Source: an uncultured Desulfobacter sp. (lineage in GTDB: Bacteria; Desulfobacterota; Desulfobacteria; Desulfobacterales; Desulfobacteraceae). Taken from it: a stretch of 64,000 nt of DNA. Each line of letters starts with the position of its first letter. The first letter of the stretch is position 1. The DNA lies in assembly GCF_963664415.1 (NCBI RefSeq), contig NZ_OY761440.1, positions 1,116,001-1,180,000 of the forward strand, read 5' to 3'. Below, one piece after another: positions 8,093-15,392 of the stretch. The notes beneath the pieces are model-generated. The model searched no databases. It was given only the letters and a program-made list of their open reading frames with translations, and was not told where the DNA came from. The position numbers and the translations under genes were made by a program.

Positions 8093-8242
8093 TCAATACC
8101 AGAGTACTGATGCAAAGTGGGGGGTCAATTTTAGGTTGTCATTTGGCCCTCAAAGGGGTCAATTTTAGGTTAGCAAAACCACTGGCCGTTACATTATTTC
8201 GTTATGAATATCGGGGATAAGCGTTACACTTTTTAAAGCTGG

Positions 8243-8737
8243 TCAATTGAGTTGGGCTTTTGTCCGGTTGCCGGTGGTGCATTCATTGGGGAGCACTCTT
8301 TTGCATCAGAGCAGGTCCCCATCGCAAATGGGCGTCCGGATAGCCTGGATGTACAAAAGGCAATGAATTTCGGAGTAAAAGTTAAAGATAAAGTCACAGA
8401 GCTACAATCACCTGATGACCAAATAGATTTGGAAATTGTCGGCAGATTTCCATATGAGGCAGACGGAGCGCGATCTATGGCTGTTTCACCAGTGACTAAA
8501 GAAGACACATGCACAATTTGTGGTACGTGTGCCAGCGTATGTCCAACTGAAGCCATCTCAATTAATGGGAGCGTGGCAACTAAAATCGAGCTATGCATCC
8601 GCTGTTGTGCTTGCATTAAAAACTGTCCCGAAGAGGCAAGGGTCATGGAAGACGAAATGTGGAAAAATATTGCCAACTGGTTAAATGAACATTGCAGTGA
8701 TAGGAAAGAACCTCAAATTTTTGGGGTAGATGTGTAG
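8243..8737 (+). pseudogene. 5'-truncated EFR1-type ferredoxin (flavodoxin half lost)
   Basis: The open frame gives about 165 residues. The first ones (GFCPVAGGAFIGEHSF) match the end of the flavodoxin-like half of EFR1-family proteins, and the rest is a two-cluster ferredoxin with CTICGTCASVCP and CIRCCACIKNCPE. Full-length members have about 100 more N-terminal residues with the FMN site; these are absent. The frame opens after a stop at 8234-8236 with no good ribosome site, and the only start is a TTG at 8252. The right border of the IS21-type element lies about 70 bp upstream, so the element probably removed or displaced the 5' half. A stand-alone ferredoxin product cannot be excluded. Confidence 0.7.
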
Positions 8738-8859
8738 GGTCCAATTATGTAAAGTTTTTTGTTCGTCGAGCATAAGGCCTAATAGGGATAGGACTCCCCA
8801 TTACTGAGGAGCCCTCCCAGGTGAGTAGCCCAAAGGAACTTCCCCTTCAGGCTCTCTCA

Positions 8860-8893
8860 GAACCGGACGTGAATCTCTCGACTCATCCGGCTC
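8860..8893 (-). ncRNA. Group II intron domain V (active-site hairpin)
   Basis: On the minus strand this 34-nt hairpin begins GAGCCGGATGAGTC, has a GAGA tetraloop and closes with CACGTCCGGTTC. It matches the highly conserved domain V fold (GAGCC...GGTTC, GNRA loop, 34 nt) that holds the catalytic metal site of group II introns. It directly follows the stop of the intron-encoded protein, as expected. Confidence 0.88.
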
Positions 8894-10153
8894 CTATCGT
8901 TCAGCCATTTTTTTTTTTTTTTTTTTCAGGATACGCCAATGTACAAAAAGGTTCGGCTGTCGTTCAGCAATCTGTGTCAACCATCTTGTGGCCTTTTGTT
9001 GACGTCCCCTGAGTTTCTTATATTTACAGGTTGCCCAACGTACTAACCGCCAATTTATATGATGGAGAATCCCAGACATCTCAGAAGGATTGTACCGCCC
9101 GTAATAATTAATCCAGCCTTGAATTATTGGATTACATTCTATAGCCAGATCCTCAAGCGTGTCCCCTGGCCGTAATTGCCAGTTCCAACTGCGTACTTTC
9201 TGTCTGATTGCTTTTGCAGCCTTGTTGCTTATCGCTGGTGTGAAGTTTTCAAAAAATTTTCCTCTGCGATTTCTTGATAATCTGGGCCGAAATGTATACC
9301 CTAGAAAATCAAACTTCATAACAGGATAATCTCCTTTTCGATCTTCATCCTTGCAATAAACTATTTTTGTCTTTTCAGGGTGCAGCTCCAACCCACATTC
9401 ACCAAACCTTAACTCCAAGTCAGCTTTCAACTGTTTGGCTAATGGTTCAGTTCTGCAGTGGCAAACAGCATCATCGGCATATCGCTCAAAAGGCACATAC
9501 GAATAGTTCCGCTGCATCCAATGATCGAAAACATAATGCAAAAATAAATTTGCCAGCAAGGGACTAACCACTCCTCCTTGCGGAGTTCCTTTTTGCGGAT
9601 AAACAAGTGATCCGTCCGGCATTGCGATTGGGGCCTTTAGCCACCGTTCTACATACAAAAGTACCCAACGACAATCTGTGTGTTTTACTACAGCTCTCAT
9701 CAAAAGTTCATGACTGATATTGTCAAAAAATCCTTTGACATCAAGATCCAACACCCAGTCATACCGCCAGCATCTTTTGCGTGCTTCCCCCACGGCATCC
9801 AGGGCTGACTTGTTTGGCCGATAACCATACGAGTCCGGATGAAAATGAGGCTCTAATAACGGTTCGAGATACTGTTTTACAACCATCTGGGCGACACGAT
9901 CTCCCACAGTTGGAATACCAAGGGGCCTCATTCGGCCATCCCCTTTTGGTATCTCTATACGAGCTACCGGAGGAGGGAAATAACTGCCGGAAGACATCCG
10001 GTTCCATATTTTGAAAAGGTTATTGGTAATATCCTTTTCAAAATCAACTATGGACTGATTATCTATTCCAGCCCCACCACGGTTTGCTTTTACGCATTTG
10101 TATGCTTCCCAAACTTGACGCTTTGAGATAATAAACGACTTTACTTTTTCCAA
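8894..10153 (-). CDS. Group II intron reverse transcriptase/maturase (LtrA-like)
   Basis: The 419-residue protein has RT domains in order: the IPKGDGRMRPLGIP block, the DLDVKGFFDNI palm motif, KGTPQGGVVSPLLANL, and the catalytic YADD box (ERYADDAVCHC). A maturase/thumb region follows (IIQGWINYYGRYNPSEM). The encoded enzyme should promote splicing of its own intron and reverse-transcribe it into target DNA. There is no evident C-terminal HNH endonuclease. The start is a TTG at 10153 behind GGAAGGA. The last codons come from a 19-base A-run (8908-8926), giving K-K-K-K-K-K-M-A-E-R, which is slippage-prone and may be an erosion. Otherwise intact. Confidence 0.92.
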   Translation of the reverse strand: MEKVKSFIISKRQVWEAYKCVKANRGGAGIDNQSIVDFEKDITNNLFKIWNRMSSGSYFPPPVARIEIPKGDGRMRPLGIPTVGDRVAQMVVKQYLEPLLEPHFHPDSYGYRPNKSALDAVGEARKRCWRYDWVLDLDVKGFFDNISHELLMRAVVKHTDCRWVLLYVERWLKAPIAMPDGSLVYPQKGTPQGGVVSPLLANLFLHYVFDHWMQRNYSYVPFERYADDAVCHCRTEPLAKQLKADLELRFGECGLELHPEKTKIVYCKDEDRKGDYPVMKFDFLGYTFRPRLSRNRRGKFFENFTPAISNKAAKAIRQKVRSWNWQLRPGDTLEDLAIECNPIIQGWINYYGRYNPSEMSGILHHINWRLVRWATCKYKKLRGRQQKATRWLTQIAERQPNLFVHWRILKKKKKKMAER

Positions 10154-10562
10154 CAGAATCCTTCCCTATACGGGTTGTTCTTATGTTAAAAGTTGAACGA
10201 CGCAACCCCTTCGCTCCAGTCCCATTACAGCACCTTCTTCACTACTACGAGTTGCTCCGCCCCTGTGCTCCGCTTCGGTACTCTGATCCTTGTGGTGCTT
10301 CCACTTGGATTTCTCCCTTAGCATCGGAACGACAGGTTCCCATGTTCCATAAGAAAGCCTAAGATATGTTCATGCCGCCTTTATGCCGGACACCATCCAA
10401 GCAGTAACCAGATTTCCCTTGGACTCCTCATGGGACAGTGGCGCAACCCCATTTTTGATGTCACCATATATGCTTTCGACACGTCATCAGCGGTTCGCTT
10501 ACGCTCATCTCCAAATCTCATACCTGACAGGCTCTTTGTCCTGCCTTTTCCGTGACGCTCAC

Positions 10563-11355
10563 CACGTTGACTCTTAATCAACGCAGCTCACGGTAGTTTG
10601 GTAACTACTTCTGGAAGTCGTCACCGGAGGGCCTTCCTCCATCTTTCCTACAGTTTCGAGCAAAACCTTCTGCTCTCATGGCACACCACCACCCGGCATA
10701 CGGATCTCGTACCAAGGCGGTTCGGCTGGTATGAATAAAATCAGTTGTAGGTTATCCCACCGATTTTATCGGGTTTTGGGCAAAGTCTTGCTATGGAAAT
10801 TTCGGCCACTGCCGCATTATTCCCATAAAATCCTTCTACTTACTCACCACAACCATTTACCCAAGCCATTCGGCCCGGTTACCGTTCAGGCCTTCATCGG
10901 GGTGAGGCCTCCGGGTGTACTTCTCCCATGACAGGGAGGCCCGGCTCGTTTCCTCCGACTACTATGCCCTCTGCTGACTTCTCCCATGCGGTCAGGACCA
11001 GTCACCCGGCCCTCAGCCAATCCGGCACATGGGAGATCTCCCGGGGTAAACACGTGTCTTTCAGTACGTGAATGCCGGATTTACGGACATACCCTTTAAT
11101 GGATAGAGGACTTCACCTTGTTGTGCAGGCTCGTCCCGGTATGTGCGCCTTATATCCGATTCCTGTACGTCATCCCGTACCTTCGTGGTACCTTGCCTCA
11201 GCAAGGCGGCTTCCTCCCGAAGCACCGTCACCGATACCCCGTTGCACTACCTCTACACCCTTCGCCTCCATCCGGCTGGGTCTAAGACTTGCCAAATGTA
11301 TTGAAATTCTATACATTTGACTCACTTTTAAGAACACGTGCCGTGCCCGGCACAC
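10563..11355 (-). mobile_element. ORF-less group II intron-like RNA next to an attC-like site
   Basis: Minus strand from about 11355 begins GTGTGCCGGG, matching the GTGYG intron start. It continues through segments familiar from group II introns (GAGTCAAATGTATAGAATTT; GGGAGAAGTCAGCAGAGG at 10975). Near 10687-10722 a hairpin AACCGCCTTGG...GGGTGGTG resembles a domain V of a different intron type. No protein gene lies in its domain IV, and its 3' end is unclear because the RT-bearing intron starts at about 10562. I read it as an intron that lost its ORF, possibly mobilised in trans. It directly abuts an attC-like site at 11358-11410, a known preference of group IIC-attC introns, but the class here is not proven. 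Confidence 0.5.
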
Positions 11356-11357
11356 AC

Positions 11358-11410
11358 AAGGCTAATTCAGCCGACGCAAAAAGCCGCGCGGCTGATTGGC
11401 AGCGTTCACG
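11358..11410 (+). repeat. attC-like integron recombination site (copy 1)
   Basis: The segment begins ACAAGGCTAATTCAGCCG and ends CGGCTGATTGGCAGCGTT, folding into a stem with one unpaired T and a short loop. It ends in a GTT core as attC sites do. The left R'' box is missing or altered exactly where the intron-like RNA begins. It is shorter than Vibrio repeats and similar in size to classic 60-bp elements. The identification rests on folding and the second copy at 13580-13640, not on an integrase. Confidence 0.5.
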
Positions 11411-11567
11411 GCGGCTCCGCCGCCGTGAATCGCGGTGCTGACTTCGTCCAGTACCTTGTCCAGTCGCCTCTGGCGCCTGAACAAGGTACTGGACCGGTCA
11501 CTGCACACCGATCAATCAAACTATCGTTTGCTTGATCGGCGCACAGCGCCGGTCAGCACCGCGATTA
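11399..11567. repeat. 169-bp multi-hairpin repeat, copy 1
   Basis: Almost identical (2 differences) to 13629-13797, in direct orientation 2230 bp apart. It contains nested inverted repeats: TTCACGGCGG/CCGCCGTGAA; an outer pair CGCGGTGCTGAC/GTCAGCACCGCG; inside it TCCAGTACCTTGT/ACAAGGTACTGGA, CCGATCAA/TTGATCGG and GGCGC/GCGCC. The predicted fold is a multi-branched structure. The last three bases (11565-11567) supply the stop codon of the MFS gene. Confidence 0.9.
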
Positions 11568-12950
11568 TACCCTTTTCATTGTACCTCTGGTAAGCGAAAA
11601 ATAAATACCAACCAAACAGCTGACTGTATAAATAATAAAAAGAATATTTATCGAACGAAGAAACGCATCATAGTTTTCAAGAGCTATCTCTTTATTTCCG
11701 ATGATAAGCGAGAATAAAAATGTTACGATTGCCATACTGATCACCTGTCCAAGAAGCCTCATTGTAGCAACAGTTCCCGAAGCAACGCCATACAACTTCT
11801 TTTCAACACTGCTCATAATGGCATTCATATTTGGAGATGAAAACAAAGCAAATCCCAGACCAAGAACTAATAGACTGACAATTATGTAAAGTAAAGATGT
11901 CTCGCCATTTAGAAAGACCAGCAACAAAAGTCCCAATGCTGTAAGCCCCATTCCTGATGAAGCAATTATTGCAGGATTTGTCTTATCGGAAAATTTTCCT
12001 GCAAAAGGCGAAAAAACGGCTTGTACCAATGGTTGTGAAACAAGCACAATCCCAGCCACTTGCGGTGTCATCCCCTTTATATATTGCAAATACAAACTTA
12101 AAAGAAACGCTACAGCATAGGTTGCTGAATAATTGATGAGAGCGGCAATACTTGAGAAAGTAAACGTGCGGTTGCTGCAAAAAAGGGAAGTATCAATAAC
12201 GGGAAACCTAGTTTTTCTTACGTAGTAAACAAATGCAGCCCCTCCTGCTATTCCAAGACATAACAGCCATATGCCTGATGCGGCAGGCAAGGAAGTAAAA
12301 CCAAACATAAGACAGACGAGTGAAACCCCATACAGCACACTTCCAATAATATCAAAACGTTCATTTTCAGCACTTGCCCATTCTTTTTTGATTTTTACAA
12401 CGGAAAGATATAGTGCTAACATTCCGAAAGGCGCATTGACGAGAAACACACCTCTCCATCCCAGAAAACTTGTCAACCATCCTCCGGCAAAAGGGCCAAA
12501 CGAATATCCGATATAAACACATGCCACAACAACACCCATTGCTTTTCCTCTTTCCTTTACCGGAAAAACATCAGAGATAATGGCCATGCTTGTTGCCATT
12601 GACATAGCTGCTCCCACACCCTGTAATATGCGAAAAATAATAATCCAGTAAATAGACGGTACAAAAGCAGTACCCACTGTAAAAACGGTAAATATGGCAA
12701 TACCTATGGTAAAAATCCTTTTTCGTCCATAAATATCTCCCAGTTTTCCGGCAGGCACCAAGACCACCCCTGAGGCTAATAGATAAGCGGTAGCAGTCCA
12801 ACTTAATAAGACAGCGTCAACTGAAAAATCGGCCTGAATCGCTGGCAGGGCAATATTGACCGCAGAAATCATAAAAGGGAACATGAAAACAGAAAGAGAT
12901 ATTGCCCATAAGGTCGAAGTCTTTAATGGCTGTGTATTGTTTGATTGCAT
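11565..12950 (-). CDS. MFS drug exporter, DHA2-type (14-helix)
   Basis: This 461-residue, highly hydrophobic protein has the DHA2 pattern. Helix 1 contains A-V-N-I-A-L-P-A-I-Q, the loop 2-3 motif reads GKLGDIYGRKRIF, and motif C is in helix 5 (GYSFGPFAGGWL). It should export toxic organic compounds across the inner membrane using proton flow. It lies 17 bp after the marR gene on the same strand, the typical emrR/emrB-like pairing of repressor and pump. Its stop codon falls inside the 169-bp structured repeat. The pair lies on the strand opposite to the apparent cassette orientation. The local sequence is more AT-rich than the core genes to the right, suggesting transfer. Confidence 0.88.
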   Translation of the reverse strand: MQSNNTQPLKTSTLWAISLSVFMFPFMISAVNIALPAIQADFSVDAVLLSWTATAYLLASGVVLVPAGKLGDIYGRKRIFTIGIAIFTVFTVGTAFVPSIYWIIIFRILQGVGAAMSMATSMAIISDVFPVKERGKAMGVVVACVYIGYSFGPFAGGWLTSFLGWRGVFLVNAPFGMLALYLSVVKIKKEWASAENERFDIIGSVLYGVSLVCLMFGFTSLPAASGIWLLCLGIAGGAAFVYYVRKTRFPVIDTSLFCSNRTFTFSSIAALINYSATYAVAFLLSLYLQYIKGMTPQVAGIVLVSQPLVQAVFSPFAGKFSDKTNPAIIASSGMGLTALGLLLLVFLNGETSLLYIIVSLLVLGLGFALFSSPNMNAIMSSVEKKLYGVASGTVATMRLLGQVISMAIVTFLFSLIIGNKEIALENYDAFLRSINILFIIYTVSCLVGIYFSLTRGTMKRV

Positions 12951-12967
12951 CGGTCTCCTCCATTATT

Positions 12968-13411
12968 TTAGTATCTTTCCAAATAGGTAAAGGCATTGTC
13001 CGCCATCTTTTCGAGATCGGTTAACAACTGCTCCTTCCGTTTTTTAGATAAATCTCGACTAAGAATTTCACTCCATTTCAGGATAATATTCCAAAATTCG
13101 TCTTCGATCTCTCTTGCGGCTGGTTCCAGATATGCATGTTTAACACGTAGATCGTTACTATCGGAAACCCGCCGGATATACCCGAGATCTTCTAATTTTT
13201 TCAACGCTCTTGCAGTGTTGGCTTTGTTTAAAAATGTTGATCGGGTTAAGTCTTCCTGACTTCTGCCATCCGCACTAAAAAGCTCTGCTAAAAAAATGTA
13301 CTGTCCAATACCAATTTTTAACTTAGGCATCTCTTTGTTCAGATAGACTGCAAACATCCTGAAAAGTAGTGTGATAAAACGGGCTGGGGTTTTTCTGCCT
13401 TGTAGTTGCAT
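12968..13411 (-). CDS. MarR-family repressor
   Basis: The 147-residue protein has a winged-helix core: a DNA-recognition helix in the Q-E-D-L-T-R-S-T-F-L-N-K-A-N region, A-R-A-L-K-K-L-E-D-L-G-Y, and a wing reading I-R-R-V-S-D-S-N-D-L-R-V-K. These are classic MarR features. Such proteins bind palindromes in their own promoters and release them when small phenolic or hydrophobic ligands bind. A 15-bp inverted repeat overlapping a good promoter lies just upstream (13431-13476). The MFS pump gene follows after 17 bp, so it probably controls its own pump operon. Confidence 0.88.
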   Translation of the reverse strand: MQLQGRKTPARFITLLFRMFAVYLNKEMPKLKIGIGQYIFLAELFSADGRSQEDLTRSTFLNKANTARALKKLEDLGYIRRVSDSNDLRVKHAYLEPAAREIEDEFWNIILKWSEILSRDLSKKRKEQLLTDLEKMADNAFTYLERY

Positions 13412-13430
13412 GTTTTTTCCCTTCTATATT

Positions 13431-13476
13431 AGTTGACTTAGCAACAATGTAGCGCCATCAAGTTGCGAAGTCAACT
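13431..13476 (-). promoter_or_regulatory. marR-MFS promoter with overlapping palindromic operator
   Basis: On the minus strand, TTGACT and TACATT are separated by 17 bases, a near-consensus sigma-70 promoter, and GAAGGG precedes the marR ATG. Two arms, AGTTGACTTAGCAAC (13431-13445) and GTTGCGAAGTCAACT (13462-13476), are inverted repeats with one mismatch and cover the -35 element and the start region. This is a convincing autoregulatory MarR operator by position and symmetry; binding is inferred. Confidence 0.68.
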
Positions 13477-13579
13477 AATTTGCATCAAAGTGGCAAAAAG
13501 AGGCTCGAATGTATTTCAAATACTAACTACTGAAAATAATTTCATTTTATTTACAAAAAGAGAAAAATGTCATAAAGGT

Positions 13580-13640
13580 ATAACAAGGCTTTTGCAGCGG
13601 AGCGCAAAAAGCACGCGCCCGCTGAAAAGCAGCGTTCACG
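13580..13640 (+). repeat. attC-like integron recombination site (copy 2)
   Basis: The site begins TATAACAAGGC, continues CAGCGGAGCGC, has a short loop with AAAAAGC, then GCGCCCGCTG, and ends with AGCAGCGTTCAC. The paired boxes CAGCGG/CCGCTG and GCGC/GCGC and the outer TAAC/GTT cores are arranged as R''-L''-L'-R' of an attC. The right core reads GTTCACG and not GTTRRRY, so it is imperfect. In this orientation the cassette it closes would be 11405-13634, containing the MFS and marR genes in antisense. Confidence 0.55.
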
Positions 13641-13797
13641 GCGGCTCCGCCGCCGTGAATCGTGGTGCTGACTTCGTCCAGTACCTTGTCCAGTCGCCTC
13701 TGGCGCCTGAACAAGGTACTGGACCGGTCACTGCACACCGATCAATCAAACTATCGTTTGCTTGACCGGCGCACAGCGCCGGTCAGCACCGCGATTA
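13629..13797. repeat. 169-bp multi-hairpin repeat, copy 2
   Basis: Differs from 11399-11567 at two positions (near 13663 and 13766). It directly follows the attC-like core, as copy 1 does, so each presumed cassette starts with this block. After it comes a short leader and the start of a PIN-domain gene. The difference at 13663 turns one C-G pair of the outer stem into a U·G wobble and that at 13766 lies in the third stem, so the fold is largely kept. Confidence 0.9.
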
Positions 13798-13816
13798 GCA
13801 TCAGAAATTAAAAGAT

Positions 13817-13914
13817 ATGAATACCCCAACTACAATATTTATTGATACAAGTGTCTTTGATGAAAGCGCATATAATTTAAGCTCAGCAAGATTTAAAGCC
13901 TTTCGTTCTTTGGC
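13817..13914 (+). pseudogene. N-terminal remnant of a PIN-domain toxin-like protein
   Basis: The frame from the ATG at 13817 reads T-I-F-I-D-T-S-V-F-D-E-S-A-Y, the conserved first strand and first catalytic Asp of PIN-domain ribonucleases, and continues for about 33 codons until the IS1-like element starts at 13915. A stop arises 13 to 15 bases inside the element. The remaining catalytic acids and the body of the protein are missing from the window. PIN toxins of VapC type are common integron cassette cargo, which fits the adjacent attC-like site. No antitoxin gene is seen. Confidence 0.6.
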
Positions 13915-15076
13915 GGCACTGGGCCTCTAACATTCGGATAATCAGGGCATCTTGTTCAAAGCGCCAGTTTAACTTGTTGGTTTATGCCGCTCTCTGCATG
14001 GATAAGATACCTTCGAGAGAAAGCGGTTTTGCTAATATTCCCAAAGCAACAGCGGGTACCTCTCTTGTCGTCCAATGCGGACGGACATAGTTGTGAATTA
14101 TTTGATGAACATCCAGTGTTCTTTGTAAGCCCTTTACCGTTTTTGCATAAGTGTTTGTTTTCCTCCTGAAAGTACTATTCTTTCGCCTGATTGCAGCGTT
14201 TTGAGCCTCAAGGTGGTTGGCATGGATTTCGGATTCCTTTAAATTTTGATCCGTATCAAGATGTTCTCGCTGTGGAGCTTGGTATTTTGGGCGTTTACGG
14301 CCTTTTTTGTGTTTTTGATCCCCTTTGTTTTTAACACGAACTTTGACTCCTTTAGGAAGAACTCTGGGAGGACGCCCCTTTTTGCCGGTTTGAAAAACCT
14401 CGGAACATAATTCGAAAAGCATATTACCATATCGTCTTTCACCATCTGAAAAAAACGATAAATCATCTGTATGATCGATATACCCGCATACGGTTTTCAT
14501 AACTGATTTGAATAATGATGTATCTTTTTTCCCACATCGTTGGTCGACAATAAATCGACTGGCTCTTTCCATAATGACCGCTGTCCAGCCTTCGGATTCC
14601 GATGGCATTGTTCGTTTACCGACAATGGTGTAGAGCTCATCTCCTTCAAATGTCAGGGATATAAATTCATGACAAAAACCATATAGCAACAATGTGGCTT
14701 TCTGGTCGGCAAATCTATTTTCCCATAGTGCAATGGTACTTTTGTTTGATCTCAATACCCTGCCGGTTGCTCGAAGCCCAAGGCCTTCACCGCGAAGTCT
14801 CAATGCAGATGCAACCTTGCTGATTGGCGTTTTAATATTATTCATGGCTGTATTGTGGGTTTCCGAAAACAAGCGTTCACAACGCCTACAGATATACAGT
14901 TTCCGGATTCCATTGTGTATGGTCGGATAATGTTTAAAAACCGATGTGTCAGATGAGCAGCAGTATGGGCATTGGAGTGGGGTAGTTTTTTTCATAACCG
15001 CTGTTAATCACATCATTCATATAATATCAATCCTCATTCAAAAGGAAAGTGCGTTCAACGGTTCAGGCCCAGTGCC
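13915..15076 (-). mobile_element. IS1-like insertion sequence
   Basis: Ends GGCACTGGGCCT (13915-13926) and its reverse complement AGGCCCAGTGCC (15065-15076) are perfect 12-bp inverted repeats, and the symmetry extends weakly inward. The element is 1162 bp with one transposase gene on the minus strand. I see no matching target duplication: flanks are TTCTTTGGC at left and CCGCGGTTA at right. Both flanks are truncated genes of different kinds (PIN toxin; MFS transporter), so a deletion or rearrangement next to the element is likely. Confidence 0.8.
13982..14995 (-). CDS. IS1-type single-ORF transposase
   Basis: The 337-residue protein joins an InsA-like N-terminus, with zinc-finger cysteines (CPYCCSSDTS and CRRCERLF), an HTH (ASALRLRGEGLGLRATGRVL) and an InsB-like catalytic half (EGDELYTIVGKR; F-F-S-D-G-E-R-R-Y-G; IHNYVRPHWTT). 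Classical IS1 makes this protein by frameshifting between two genes; here it is a single continuous frame, as in some IS1 relatives. A lysine-rich insertion sits near residue 230. It fills most of the 13915-15076 element and appears intact. Confidence 0.82.
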   Translation of the reverse strand: MKKTTPLQCPYCCSSDTSVFKHYPTIHNGIRKLYICRRCERLFSETHNTAMNNIKTPISKVASALRLRGEGLGLRATGRVLRSNKSTIALWENRFADQKATLLLYGFCHEFISLTFEGDELYTIVGKRTMPSESEGWTAVIMERASRFIVDQRCGKKDTSLFKSVMKTVCGYIDHTDDLSFFSDGERRYGNMLFELCSEVFQTGKKGRPPRVLPKGVKVRVKNKGDQKHKKGRKRPKYQAPQREHLDTDQNLKESEIHANHLEAQNAAIRRKNSTFRRKTNTYAKTVKGLQRTLDVHQIIHNYVRPHWTTREVPAVALGILAKPLSLEGILSMQRAA

Positions 15077-15078
15077 CC

Positions 15079-15333
15079 GCGGTTACGTTTATATCTGTTT
15101 CCATTGCATTTTCCACGACGATGGTATTTTCCCTGATCATGGAGTATTCGCGTCAGAACACCAGGGGAGTCGATTATGCCGTACAATCCAGCCTGACTTC
15201 CATTGTCAGGATTCTGGCCACTATCGGTGCAGGGTTTCTGATTTCGAATTTCGGGTATGAAGCCTTGTTTTATACCGGTTTTTTAGGGACAGGGGCCGTG
15301 GTGTATGTGGTTTACAAGCGTTATGGTGCTTAG
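15079..15333 (+). pseudogene. C-terminal fragment of an MFS transporter
   Basis: Immediately after the IS1-like element the + strand reads about 84 codons of hydrophobic MFS sequence: helix F-S-T-T-M-V-F-S-L-I-M-E-Y-S, loop R-G-V-D-Y-A-V-Q-S-S-L, then two helices and a basic tail ending Y-K-R-Y-G-A. An intact transporter would have around 400 residues, so roughly four fifths is missing. The next gene on this strand starts 27 bp later, with its own ribosome site, and is itself split by the IS66 element, so this was once an operon of a transporter and a following gene. Confidence 0.72.
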
Positions 15334-15392
15334 ATAATTTTTAAAGGTATAGGTGAAAAAATGGAATTATGTAAGCGGTGTTTTAACCCCAC

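Larger units (their letters stand above)
5379..8175 (-). mobile_element. IS21-family element (istA, istB and a passenger ORF)
   Basis: The borders are paired terminal repeats as in IS21. At the left, TGCAACACAAAATTGACCCC (5379-5398) is followed by a second unit ending AATTTTGACCCCCC (to 5424). At the right the mirror arrangement GGGGGGTCAATTTTAGG (8120 region) is followed by GGGGTCAATTTTAGGTTAGCA, ending at 8175. The genes run leftwards: istA, istB, then a small ORF and a long palindrome. I found no convincing target duplication. A further copy of the end motif (TGTAGCAAATTTTGACC) at 5265 could be an older border. The right border coincides with truncation of a ferredoxin gene. Confidence 0.75.
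8821..10562 (-). mobile_element. Group II intron with reverse transcriptase/maturase gene
   Basis: The minus strand shows a candidate 5' end GTGAG at 10562, followed by long structured RNA containing segments recalled from bacterial group II introns (GCGTAAGCGAACCGCTGATG; later GCGGCATGAACATATCTT). The encoded protein lies in domain IV, then a textbook domain V at 8860-8893 and a domain VI-like hairpin ending near 8821. Directly before the 5' boundary is a small hairpin (GTTGAT...AGTCAAC), the kind of site some bacterial introns insert behind. The exact borders are estimates. No exon gene can be recognised. Confidence 0.7.

Noticed and set aside
8821..11355. Retron or diversity-generating retroelement
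   Set aside because: The RT has maturase-type motifs and is followed by a group II domain V; no msr/msd inverted repeats or template/variable repeat pair was seen.
11399..13797. Possibility that the two 169-bp repeats are inverted ends of a composite transposon carrying the MFS and marR genes
   Set aside because: The copies are in direct orientation, contain no transposase, lie directly after attC-like cores, and no target duplication was found; a cassette explanation fits better.
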